Shown here: positions 11,901 to 23,600 of the stretch, piece by piece
Layout: every line of letters starts with the position of its first letter
How positions within the stretch are numbered: position 1 is the stretch's first letter
Source of the DNA: Klebsormidium nitens
Lineage: Eukaryota > Streptophyta > Klebsormidiophyceae > Klebsormidiales > Klebsormidiaceae
Direction of reading: 5' to 3'
DNA: 64,000 nt
Assembly: GCA_000708835.1 (NCBI GenBank)
Contig: DF237242.1
Location: 45,950-109,949, forward strand
Notes under the pieces: model-generated
Told to the model about the DNA's origin: nothing
Database searches by the model: none
The model's input: only the letters and a program-made list of their open reading frames with translations
Position numbers and translations under genes: made by a program

Positions 11901-14639
11901 CGTCTTGAGAGTCTCGCTCCGTTTTTTTGGGCAAAGACCACTGGCCTTCCCCTTCTGCATCTGGCATCCGAGTTCATTGCCCGGAATTTTCGTTTGGAAA
12001 GTCATTAGAAGCGTCATTGGAGGACTGAGATCGCTGCATAAATATCCTTCGTTGGCCTTGTGATGTATTGGAAAGGGAGTTCTCAACGAAGATCAGAGTC
12101 CAGATAACTCCGAGCAAGCATCTCTCAATCCAATGACATATGGCCCGCGACCTTTCCATACGCTATCCTCACACCCTCCCTTTTTATCCCCCAGCCTCGC
12201 TCGACCTGTCCTCCGCCAACCTCCTCGTCCTCTCAGCCTACGGCGCCACCGACACGGTAGTAACGTCATCCCAGGCGCGAGCTGACGCCCTGCGCCTCCC
12301 GGGCGATGCCGTGCTGACGTCATTCAACCTGGGCCACTACGACTTTGCTTACAGCCAGTGCTCGCAAAACTCCCCCGGGCCAACAACCGGGGGCTCCAAT
12401 CTGACCGCCGCCACAGCAAGATACCTCACGACGTACTACTTTTCGTTCCCCATCCTGTGAGTAGAGCCACTGGAATGCATTCGGGCATTCCGCTCTGTTT
12501 GGGTTCCGTTTGAGGGTTTGGAAGATTCTGCTTCTGTAACTTCGTGCGCACTGTCTGGTTTTCACATATGCAATTCCAGATTCTGGATCAGGCAGTCTCC
12601 AAACAATTGCCTAGAAATGATTGCTTCAAATTTCAACAATTTCATCTCCTAGAAAGATTTTCGCCCACGCTCCCTTTCTTCTCATCTGCCGGGGTTATTT
12701 CGTGGACAATGACGAACTTCAGACATATATTTCAGGTTTTAGGAATGAGTGCAAAGTATGCACCCTGTACTCCTAACCGTAAGCAGTCTGCGAGATTTAT
12801 GTTGAACGGCTTCTTTACCCTAACCCTAAACTATTTGTAACCCCAAAATGTTACTTTCCCGCAGCCTGGCCCAGTGGGCGGAGGCAACACCCCGAGCACT
12901 GTCCTTTGGCGACAACTTCCGGCTAACCCCCGGGCGGAACGTGTCCAAACCCTACCCGGTTAACTCGACCGGGCCAGTAACCTTCCAGGACATTCTGATA
13001 CCGGGCACGCTTCCAGTGCGTCACTGGTACGTGTTCTCGCCACCGGCCAACGTCACCCGAGGCGGGTACATTTTCCTGCCAGGTGAGGAGGAGTTGTTGT
13101 GCCTTTTATCCGTTCTTCTTTTTTATTTTTTTCAGTCTATTTTGATAGATTACAACCCCTGTATTTCTTGCGGCACGATTGCTGAGGAGCTGCCGGCTTT
13201 TGTTGTCGGGACAGGAAAGAGGAGAAGGTTATCGATGCATCCAGTCATGCAATGCCGTTCCCTGTTCCGCTTTCCTCGCTTTGGAGCGTTTCCATTTCAG
13301 TACTTCGGACAACCCTTGCAATTGCCTTTGATATCGGGCCGCACTCTTAATTGTTGCCACGTCAACGAGTCCCTTTCTTTGTCACCGTTTCCGTTCCGTC
13401 TCCATCTCGCCTGTTCCGCTTCCGTCTCGGTCAATCTGTTCCGGCCTCCTTTAAGTGTCGTAATCCGCACGCAAGCGTACTTTCCAGTCGCCTTCGATAT
13501 TCTGACCGAGTATGGGCCATTAATTACACCATTTTCCGTATTGTATAATAATCGTTTGTATTCCCCGTCCCACTTCCCTTGAACCCGTTCCGTGCTATAA
13601 GGCGCCTCATCAGACGTGCAGGCAAACTTCGCAATTGGCCTTAAAACTGCGGCGCAGGGCTGGCAGCACGCTTACTGAGTTCCTCCGTACTTGACCAAGT
13701 CCGCTTCCGTTCCGCCCGTTCCGCCGACTTTTGTATACCGCTTTCATCTTCCCCAAGCGCCGCAGTCGATGCCCGGGCTTAAAAACCAGTTTCTTAAGAC
13801 GCGGTGCAGGGCTGATTGACCGCTCACGACTTTCTTTTCTCTTCGACCGATTGATTCCGTCCCCCCGCTCCGCTTCCGTCCATTCCGTTTCGCTCCAGTC
13901 TCGTCCAGAGGCCGCAGTCGATGCCCCCGCAACGTCATAGTCCACTTCAACCTTGCAGCTCTGAGGGCTAGTTGCGTGTTCACTCAATTGCTTCACAATT
14001 GAATGGCCATACTATATTCCCGTTCCGCCCGTTCCGTCCAACTCACATATTACGCTCCCGTTCCTTCCAGGCGGTGCAGTTGATGCCCGGGCCTACTTTC
14101 CGGTCGCTTTCAACATCGCGGCGCAGGGCTGGCTGTGCGTCATCATCCAACAGACGGGGCGCGTTGCAGGGGTTTTCAACTCTACCGACCCGACCGCCGT
14201 GGTTTACTCCACTAACCCGGTTTTCGCATCGGTACCCAAAAACAAGTGGGCGATCGGGGGCCACTCCGCGGGCGGCCAGGGCGCGGCAGCTTACGTCGCC
14301 GCTAACCCGACTCGGGTTTTTGCGCTGGTGATGCTGGCTGGAGGGATCGCCCCTGCTAACCTGAGCACTAACCCGACTCCCGTAGTGAACATAGTCGGGA
14401 CGCTCGACAGGGTTAGCGGACCAGGGTTGAGTTATCTGCGGTATCAAGCGCTTGTGAACCCGTATGGGAACCCGAATGTGACGTTGCCTCTGGTGCCGCT
14501 CGCGGGGGGCAACCATTATCAGATGGGCGACTATGGATACCAATACTTCGACGACATTGCGGTCGTCAGCCAAGACCAGCAACAGGCTTCTGCGGCACAA
14601 CTAGTGGTGACTTATCTGGACAGCCTAGCGCCGAAGTAA
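8915..14639 (+). CDS. Secreted AGP-like protein with tandem alpha/beta-hydrolase domains (first one inactive)
   Basis: Exons: 8915-9424, 10412-10587, 11156-11313, 12195-12456, 12865-13082 and 14071-14639, giving 630 residues in one frame. Residues about 1-28 form a signal peptide. Residues about 36-150 are Ala/Pro/Ser/Thr-rich with AP, SP and TP pairs and repeated E(Q)GP words, like arabinogalactan-protein modules; several NxT/NxS sequons follow. Domain 1 (about 190-365) has GHGRGG where the family has GHSxGG, so Gly253 replaces the nucleophile; a YGATD acid and an LGHYDF histidine region remain. Domain 2 (about 405-627) has GHSAGG (Ser507), GTLD (Asp554) and GGNHYQMGDYG (His590), as expected for Abhydrolase_5-type (PF12695) hydrolases. 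Secretion to wall or apoplast is inferred; the substrate is unknown. A stop codon overlaps the exon-4 donor, so two separate genes are the alternative, but domain 2 alone has no good start or signal peptide. Confidence 0.75.
12452..12464 (+). promoter_or_regulatory. Stop codon overlapping a splice donor between the two hydrolase domains
   Basis: The sequence reads ATC CTG TGA GTA. Read through, the TGA at 12458-12460 ends a one-domain protein of about 369 residues. The same bases contain a strong donor, CT|GTGAGT, at 12456/12457. Splicing to the acceptor at 12864/12865 restores frame exactly (CT+C, then CTG GCC CAG) and adds the second domain. Splicing versus retention would therefore decide between an inactive single-domain product and the full protein. 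Confidence 0.6.
12817..12831 (+). repeat. Short interstitial telomere-type sequence in an intron
   Basis: ACCCTAACCCTAAAC corresponds to about two plant-type TTTAGGG repeats on the reverse strand. It sits 34 bases before the exon starting at 12865. A related CCCTAACCTAAAAC word lies near 10968 in another intron of the same gene. Such inserts commonly mark repaired breaks, though chance cannot be excluded at this length. Confidence 0.55.
13455..13985 (+). repeat. Border-echo array before hydrolase exon 6 (~147-162 bp period)
   Basis: The intron before the exon at 14071 contains four degenerate copies of that exon's first ~65 bases. Copy a has TACTTTCCAGTCGCCTTC (13478; exon TACTTTCCGGTCGCTTTC at 14094). 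Copy b has GCGGCGCAGGGCTGG (13649; exon 14118). Copy c has CAGTCGATGCCCGGGCTT and GCGGTGCAGGGCTG (13764, 13801). Copy d has GCAGTCGATGCCC and a TTCAACCTTGCAGC core (13914-13955). Spacings are about 147, 155, 152 and 162 bp, with pyrimidine-rich CCGTTCCG tracts between. None keeps a full reading frame into the rest of the exon. Confidence 0.85.
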
Positions 14640-15540
14640 CACCAGAGCATGCGGCCATGCTTTGTAAATGACAGCATCACTGCAAAGCGATTGATTGACG
14701 ACGCTGCAAGCGGAGATTGCGTCTACAGACGGAGGTACTCCATAGGGTTTTCAAGTCGGCACGCGATAAGATGCCACGTAAGTGTGCGCAATCATATCGC
14801 CAAAGCTTGGGCGAAAGGCTCGCGTTTTGCTGCAACGATATAGGGTCGTGAGTGGCCTGCATTTTGCAGAGCACGCGGTGACACACTGTTACCGAGATAA
14901 GCAGGCAGCGGATCTCAAGTTTGCCTTGCCCTTGCCGATAGGGTACGTTAGGCAACGACTTTGATTTTTGGTTTTGCGTTTGGGAAGCTTTTCTATCTGG
15001 AGCCTAAAGTTTGTTAAGCAAGCGGTTCAGGCGCTAGCTTGGATACGCTGTGCTCAAGTGACCATTACTGAGTAGTATGTGTGAAGAGGTTGACATAAGT
15101 GCTGTCAATCTGTCCTTAATCGATCCTGTACGTAGTTGCTGCTTTCGATCACATACCAACTTTAAAAATAGTACCTGCCAACAAGTATCATTTCAAACCT
15201 GGTGACCGCTCCGACTCTTCAAACCTAGCCAGTAGCGTAATACTATAAAGTACAGCCTGACTCAGGCTGGGGCTATGTTGGGTGTGAGACACATAAGTAT
15301 CCCCTTTTCGAATTGGTTTGCCATCCTTCAATCTGATCAATCTGATTGCGTCGATAGTTTAAGCGATCGGCTTGGTGGCAATCAGCCGGGACTCGATGCA
15401 CATCATTGCATGATCGAGCGAGTTCTGAGAGTGTCCGATCCAAAAGATCGGAGTGACATGGAGCAATGATCCACCTTAAGTCGCAGTGCCACTGGTGGGA
15501 ATCAATGTCTAGACACACACATGGCCCGATCGAGGTGTAG
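14640..15540. other. Intergenic stretch after the hydrolase gene
   Basis: This should hold the 3' untranslated region and terminator of the gene ending at 14639. I see nothing else that can be supported. The weak open frames here lack domains or consistent codon use. Confidence 0.4.
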
Positions 15541-16160
15541 CTAGCAAGGAATGCATGTGCAGTCGGTTATAACCAGACATACATGCGCCGCGGCATGCAA
15601 ATCATGCTTATAAGTACACTATACGGGCTCCCGGAGTGCAGACATGCATGCACCGCGGCACATGTTGTGGCTGGGCGCATGATCAAGCCCGGCCCTAAGT
15701 TCAAATCATTGCTATATAGGGCAAGATCATTCAAGCTCATAATCTCACTCGGCGGCCGCCGGCAGCCGGCTGGCGACTGTCGCGGCCGGCCCGGCTCCAC
15801 TGCCCGGACGGCGGCGGGTCCGCCCGTGCGGCGGCTAGCTAGGCATCTTGAGTCTGGCAAGTATGCTTTCAATAAGTTCAACATGATCCTTTTGGCGGCC
15901 GGCGGCCCGCGCCGCACCTGAATTCTCGAGTCACAAGCGCGCGGCTACGATCGCGGGCCGGGCACCGTCGTCCAATTTCCATAAATCCTGTTGATTCGGA
16001 TGGCATTTCGGGGGATACTCAGCATCCCTATGATCTTCTACTGATCGAAAGTTGCTCGTGAATTGTATAACCACAAAAAAAGTTAGGCCGTAAGTTCGGG
16101 AAACCGAGTTCGGGGCCAAGTGGGAAGATCCTGGCGCGCTGATCAGATCTGATTTGAGTG
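15541..16160. other. Palindrome-rich compositional island 1
   Basis: This stretch is crowded with self-complementary words: CATGCATG, GCATGC, CCGCGG, TATA, GATC, GGCC, CGGCCG and GCGGCCGC. Its texture differs from the satellite on either side. The core at about 15.75-15.92 kb is strongly GC-rich. The same texture recurs at about 50.6-51.4 and 60.5-61.1 kb. There is no recognisable gene. It could be remnants of one mobile or viral family, or sequence shaped by a local mutational process; the function is unknown. Confidence 0.45.
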
Positions 16161-16834
16161 ACTACAGATCGATTCCCGAGATTCTGAACAGTGCAACTTT
16201 CGTGCAATCGTTTACGGTCGAGAAGACAAGGGGGTAAAGAATTTGACGGCAAGCATCGCCCGACGGATTGAAGCGTCTTCGATAGGTCGAACATCGGACG
16301 TCAGGGCCAGGCCGGCCGAACGCCGGATCACATGTGCAGTGGGCGTTGGACTTTCAACCTGTGATTGCAATTGTAAAGTGACGCCCAAAGTTGGTCAGCA
16401 ATGTATAGCGACTAGCGAGCCCCAGTCTCCCACTTCAACGTCACCGCAAGGTAAGGTGTTACTACGGTCAGGCGCAAGCAGACAGCTTTGGACGGAAAGC
16501 CTCAGTGCTTACTCGCAAGATGACGGGACGGAGGCTTTTGAGTCGCACTCATTCCAATCATTAAACTAATTAGATTGTGATTAACCTACGCGCTGCCAAC
16601 ACCATGGTGGCGACGGCATGGCTGTAGATACAAAAGAGAATCTGCGGAAAGGTTGATTTGAACGGCCGGAACCAGCAGCCAAACAAGCGACATCATCGCG
16701 AACAAATACTCTGTGAACAAAACTTGCTCCCGTTCGTTTGTTTATCATCGTCAATGAAACTCTAAATCGCAGTCAACGCGTGAGCTTCATCCTTCTTTGC
16801 TCGGCACATAGTGCACGCGGTGTACGGAGAGGCA

Positions 16835-16860
16835 TAACGAGAGGTACGTACCTCTCGTTA
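16835..16860. repeat. Perfect 26-bp palindrome
   Basis: The half-site TAACGAGAGGTAC is followed immediately by its reverse complement GTACCTCTCGTTA. There is no spacer, and symmetry stops at both ends. A perfect 26-base palindrome is unlikely by chance in 64 kb. It could be a protein-binding site, a replication or break hotspot, or a rearrangement junction. Confidence 0.9.
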
Positions 16861-17561
16861 GTGCCGACTCGGGCGCTACAACAGACTGCAAGCTGCGTTT
16901 TGCAGAACCACTAACATCGTAGAGCTGCGCTTGTGTCAACTGAACAGCGGTCCCTGACGGAAATGTAAACCGTCACAACCCGAATCCAACAACAGACTTA
17001 ATCATTCAGCCTTTGCAAAACGACGGCGCGGCCGATTGGACGACGATGATGTCGCTCCCGCGTGCTGGTCAGAATCAGTGGGATGCGTTCGGTACCGCAC
17101 GCTCCCGCAACCTTCGAAAGTCGTTCCAGCTTACTTGCAGTAATGCGCAGATTTACCCTTTAGTTCGCTCAGGAGACCTTTGCACTATCGAACGAGTCCG
17201 ATTCGTTCAAAGGCCGTAAAGAAATTCTTGTCAACTGTTAGTAACCAGACGAGTCAGTACACCGTTTTCTGAGTATCTCTATCCGTGACAGGACAGCCGG
17301 ATCAGCTGATTGCATCCGTAGTTTAAGGTCAGCTACCCAGATAAGATGACGAGGTGGGTCCGAGACCAAAATGTGGAAAAAACGAGATGCTGAGTAGACG
17401 ATCGAGCCGTGGCATCAGAAGGGATTTGTACCAAGAGAAACGTGAGAAGCAACTGGCAGGCTTCTCAATCGAGTACCGACGTCATTTGCCGGCACTGAGT
17501 TTAGGCAAACGACTAGGGCAGAATTGATCGACACTGGATTCTCGGGCTTCCGGGTCAGCAC

Positions 17562-17629
17562 AAGTTTGCTTACACCGCTCGAGTTGTCAACGCCGAAGTT
17601 TGCTTACACCGCTCGTGTTGTCAACGCCG
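17562..17629 (+). repeat. 34-bp tandem duplication
   Basis: Two adjacent 34-base copies begin AAGTTTGCTTACACCGCTCG and end GTTGTCAACGCCG, differing at one base. Their near identity makes them much younger than the surrounding satellite. Confidence 0.9.
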
Positions 17630-20600
17630 AATCAGGATATTGTAGCCGGTATCTTCTCGACTTGACGACGAAAGCAGTAAGGATTAGGAAATTAGTAGAG
17701 TTGGAGTCTCGCTATGTAAGCGGTCAACACTCAAAATCAGATGCGCGCAATTCTCTTTAAATTCTGGCGCCTAGCAGGTGTGAGATCATCTCCTCATTAT
17801 CTGCTTGCCGTTTCGTCACGACGGATTCTGCTTTACAAGCAGATACGCGGCTAGCTCGCCGAATGCAAACCTTCAGAAAGCGGAGCTGAGCATCAATTTG
17901 CCGCGCACCCGTGATATAAGAGGGTAGGAGCCAAAAATTCAAAACTTTACCAGGCACAAAGCGACCGTACGAAACAGACTCGGAGGTAGTGAAATAGCGG
18001 GGTAGCACGTAGCCCCGGACCACAACGTCTGCATAGGATACAAATGGCAGCTTTTGTGACTCAAAACAGCGAATCAAAAAGAGCAAAGATTGAAGGCGAC
18101 ACCAGCATCGGCCTGCAAGAGCCGCACCGTTGAGGATTGTTTCCTTATTGGGCTCTCTCGTCATTGCCAGCAAGAACAGAAAAACGGCCAAAGGAAAATA
18201 AAACATTAGTGCCGATTGAACCCACCTTTAGGTCCTCTCCATCAAAGAGCGGGTTCAAAATTGCGCGACGCAACACGCTAGGCTACAGGAACCGTATTCC
18301 GGGCATCACTGGACCTTAGCAAAGGGGAAACGAGCTGCACTCTTTCAAGCAATCGTGCCAGCTCAGCATCGATGGTTATACTGGTAATAATCACACCACT
18401 TGAAAGCGTTCGAAAGATTGGAGTACTTCTGGGCCCAAGTCCGGTACTTCGGCATAAAACTATTTATTGGGTAAAGGGCAGTCTCGTGAGGCGACCGATT
18501 GAACAAGGGTTAGCATGGCGTCAAAGGACAGGAACAAGACATCTGCGCTTTACGGCGCAGACGTTCTTGAATTGACTGTCAATCTCATTACTGCCTATGC
18601 AAGAGCATACGACACAGCACGAGACGCATCCCGGATAACCTGCCCATGACCTGATGTAAGTTCTTGTTGGCAACGTCGGTCTTGATAACGTGAGGGATGG
18701 GAACGCAGAATTCTGCACGTTCGATGAAGCTGGTCGCCTCAAGTGCCCTGCCTAAGCACTGGGCAAACGCAGGAAGCGAGCCCTTGGAGGTCCAGAGGGA
18801 CCAAAAGACAGGTTCGGTTTCGAAATCACCACACTGCAAACGGGTGCTTTAGCTAGCAAAATCTGACAAACAGTGCAGTGAAGAAGGCTTCAAAGGCTGC
18901 TCAAACAGTAGACATGGCCGTTGAAAACGCTGCGCTCATACGGTTCTCCACCAAGAGTGAATCCCTTACGTACCTACTAAAACAGAGAAGGGGCTCTCAG
19001 GAGAGAAACGCAGAGCCATACGATTCCCTGTGAGGTGCTTGCCGCGCATTCTCGAATCATCGAAAAGGCCGCTAAACCCCATTTGCCTGACTCGTTTATT
19101 GATTGAAAGGCCCTAGATTCCACGAGGCTCGTTGCGACGGTGGTTGAGAACCGACTGACACATATGCAGTGGGGCATGGAAGAGAGGCAAATCAGCAGTG
19201 ACGTCACCGTAGTACGTCACGGCGGCCGGGATCAGTCTTCATCGAAGAGGCATTGAGCAAGACTTGCTCGGGCTGCTTCTTTTAGTCACTGCCAACCAGG
19301 GTGTTGCGGCCACGAACGGCCTCTCACCTTCTTTGCCCGGCACATGACGTACGCAAGCGGTTCTCTAAGGAACCGGCACGAAAAGGGACAAAACCGCTGG
19401 CCGGTTGCGCATCGGGGCGCTCCGCCTGCGTCATATCGTTGGTCCGTTTGAAATAACAGCCGCTTCTACTTTGGGAGACGACAATTGCCAGAGTCGCATT
19501 CAACACTCTATCCAAAGAAGGCAGTGCAAGAAGACTGCCCGGTTTCCAACGAGACATTGGCCCTCGGTTCGACGACCATATAACAAACCAATTGACCGGC
19601 CTTCAGTTGTCCGACTAAGCTATTGCTCCGGCAAATCCAAGTGGAATTTCGTCCCTGGTCATGCCAGGCAATATCGAGCGGTTTGGTTTACTGAAAGGGG
19701 CGCATTTTCAGCCGATGGAAAAAATCAAGCACGTCCATTGCCAGACTTCGTTCCTGGGCACCTGATTTCTCATCCGGACGACACAAATCACGTGGACAGC
19801 AAACATCATCCGTGAGTTGCTTGAAACATCGTTTTAATACTAGTAGGACGGCGGAGGTCAATTGAGTCGGACCAATATTGAAAAGGGCAATAGTTTTAGG
19901 GGCTCAAGAAGTTCAGGCGAGCAGTGGCATCAATTCAGGGAAGGACACAGATAAGAAGCAATTGGTGGGCTCCTCAATCCGTTATACGGCAGCGCCGGCA
20001 AGCCGACGATGCATCCTCGAGGCTAGGACACCGGTGTTTATCAGCGTACGGGATTACGCCACAAGAACAGCCGGTCGCGATGTTCCCAAGTTGTCGAAGA
20101 TTACAAAGAGAATCAGAACGAAGCTTCAATCAAGGTGGGATGCAAAAACTCGTGCTTCTATTACGGTGCGAAAGAAAGAGATGCACGGCCTGGTGCGCCA
20201 AATCAGGTCACGGGTGTGCGTACATGTTATCATTCAAGATCAGCGTTCAGGTTGAAAGTCTTCTCCTACGGTCCGGTTGCGATTGTGCTGAAACTTGAAA
20301 TTTTCTCTACCATGCAGACCGCTAGAGCTCGTGACTGCATGCAAATCTCCTATTCACATCCGAACGCCCGTAAGTGAATTGTAATAGAATACTAGGGACG
20401 TTATCGCAAAGCAGACATCAGCCCTCGCAGATTGGAAGCAGTGTCATGGATCGAGAGACCACGGAACCCGGGGCGTGCATGTTGCGGACAACTGCAGCTT
20501 AACAGAAGTATGCAGTTAAGGTCAAAAACGAATACTAGCGTCAGCGTTTAGTAGGGCGGGGACTCTTGACCAGCAGGACGTCGTTACCCTCTCTCGTCCT

Positions 20601-23600
20601 TGCCAGTCAGAACGAAAATAAGACTGTAGAAGTCACGGCAAAGAGTGGTGGTTGCAAGCCACCCGAAAAAATTTCTCCAATATTAAAGCGCAGTGTCCAA
20701 TGAAGGGAACGCAGAACGATTACGGATCCGTAATCTGAGCAACACACGGCATCAGCGAAGTGAGCGACAAAAGTACAATATATGCAAGGAGTACTTCTGC
20801 CTGCGCAGCGCGGCGATTAATGACAAGACCAGTACTTTTAGCTTAACTAGAAGCCTTTAATGGAATGAACAAGAATCAACGTGGCGTCAGCAACTTCAAA
20901 GTACATATGTGCGTCAGGGCGCGTATGTCTTTGACTTGAAGACATGATCACTGCCGAGGCATGGCAAGCTGCATGTTACGGTCAACCGTGAGCCGCTCAA
21001 AGAATCTGCTTCTGACGTCGCGTTGATCTGTAAGCGTAAGGTTTGGCATCTCAAAACACCGCAGGCGATGTCAAGCCGTTCGAGCCACTGAGAGTAGCGC
21101 AATTCCAACACTGGAGCACATAAGAACATCGATTGACCCGATCTGCCAATGTCGGGATGTCCCTGTCGTTTGTTCAGTAGCCAAACGAGAGAAACATTTG
21201 TGCAGCGCTTATCCGTGGACTGCCTATGACAGCTACCCGAACCACCCGAACCAGATGACAATGATTGCAGGTTACGGTCGGACGACGTAGCCGATACACT
21301 TAGTGTGTTAAGGCCGAGACAAACATGTGTAGAACTATTATTCTTGGGACAATAGAACAGCAGGTGAGAGGCGGCATCAACTTAGCCAGGCAGCAGACTG
21401 ACTCAGACGTAACGGACTCGGATGGGCTTCTCACTTGAGTTGTGACGTCATTGCCGGCAGCACTTGAGCGGACGAGAGGCTGAGTTGAAATGCTTGATCC
21501 AAACCGCGGGGCTGAGGCTTTCAAGTAATCTGCTCATTGGTGGTCCACGGAAGTCACAAGTCCACGAGAAGTGGAGGTCCTGACGAATTTCCAAACCTGT
21601 AGGCTAACCCATCAAAACACGTATTCCTCTAGATATTGGCACGCTTAACGTCCGGTACCATGTCAACTCTTGCCGAGTAGCATACCCTACATGAGTCATC
21701 GCGGGTGCAGTTATGCAAGACGAATGTTTGGTTCGCACAGCAGCCGTAAGGACGCGAATGTTGGATACAGGAAAAGGGAAAACTATGAAAACGCGGATGT
21801 GAGCAGGAGAGGCCAAAGGAAGAGCATCTGCTAACATCCGTAAGGTCAAGTCGCGTTTTCAGCCGGGAAATCAGCAGACGACATTCATACGACCTACTTC
21901 GACGTCAAGCAAATAGGCGAAGAAAAGCCGGCAGCGGACCATCCTTCAGATAGAATCCGGTGGACATAGTGCTCGGTGACTCGAGAGACCTTGACTGGAG
22001 AAACTCAACAATAAATGGGGCGGCTAACGTGCGTTTTCGAGCTGCAATGTCGTCATGAACCTGAAAAAGTGGAGAACGTACACAGAATGGCCATTACCGG
22101 TCTAACCTGACAACCTAACGATCAGACGAGGCTCTTGTGGGCACCGGAAAGAAGAGCGAACAAGTAAAGATGCAGCCAGGAACGTCCGACAGAAGGCGGA
22201 AGTCGCTACCGTGAATCAGTTCTCAAGCACAACTGCTGTGGTCCAGGTTTCAACAAAGTCGCTTTGCCTGGCTTCAGAAGAATCGGCAAAGAAGAGGCTT
22301 GCGCAAGCAGCGCGCACTCTCACTCTCCTCCTTGCCGGCCGCCGGGTGATTGCAGATTGCCACATGCTGCAACGCCAGTACTTCCAGCAATCAGGTTTCC
22401 AAATGAAGCCAACTCTTTAGATAAGAGGGCAGATCATCAAACAAGAGGCCCGCATAGAACTAGGCAGCGTGATCAAAAGCTTCGACGCTAGGCCACGTGC
22501 CGGATGCTCAAGCAAACACATCCTAGGACCGGGCAATTATTTTTTACTTAAACAGACCTCCCGAAACATCAAGCCTAGTTCATTTTGGACGTTTGAAATT
22601 CAGCTTCGAACAACAGATTTAATATTGTCGACACGCCTAGCCACCTACGAAACCAAAGAAGCAGAGCTCGGGAAGCCCAGTCGCATAGGGTCCAAAAAAG
22701 GCTCGTTTGCCACTTCGATTACGTATTGCTCGGTTGCAACATGAAACCCAATCTGGGTTCATGCGGGGAGTTGCCAACGCCCAGTCGAACGGGTTTACTT
22801 CATCAGTGCCTAACAGTCTGAAACGATGGGCGCAGCATCCTTGGAGACAGGAACAAGCTTAGACTAGAGAATTGCCTTGCAAAGACGGTAGCTGAACGTT
22901 GACTGCAAGGGGAACTTTAAGAACGGTTCTTTTCTATTGGAGGGACAAGGGGTCCGTTAGCTGCTACGATCCCTGGGCATATGTCGACCGCAGCGGCATT
23001 CGAAAACCGATCAGAAACATTCTGGAAGGTTGTGGAGTCAATGGAATTTATCTTTGCCCCTCTGAATTGGTGACACGTATGGATGCCAAAACAAAGAAGG
23101 GTTACCGCACTTCTTAGCGTTTGGACGGTGTGGTCAGGTACTGAAGAGACGACTTTAGCTAGCATTAATCTGGCAGTTGAACAAATTAGCCGAGACTTCC
23201 ACAAAGTCGGATCAGTCATTCACTCAGCCTTATCAAATCCAATTGGTTGGCTTCAGCCAGTAGGATCGCGACCCATGACTGAACAAATCGACCAGTCTCG
23301 CTGTCTTCCTTGCCACAGCTGTCTTCGTTGCTGTCACACTCCTGAAAGCAGACTCTGACCAAATCCGGGAGAGATCGATTGATCAATAAGCAGCTTTAGC
23401 TCCACGGATGGATGAAAACAACTTTGAGCAACAATTAGTAAGCCCTGTTGCTGTGTTGCTGACCTGCGATGATTGTCAGCAAAAAGGGAAGCACGATAGG
23501 GTCCGTGTGCCGCAGTGCGGGCAATCTGACAGGCCAATCAATACTTTGATTTGAACCTTACAATCAAGGGCGCTATGCTGACTTGTACACTCAGCCAGAT

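Noticed and set aside
17757-18206. 149-codon frame on the - strand with a hydrophobic start
   Set aside because: It lies in decayed satellite, with no family motif, mixed codon use and a length compatible with chance over 17 kb.
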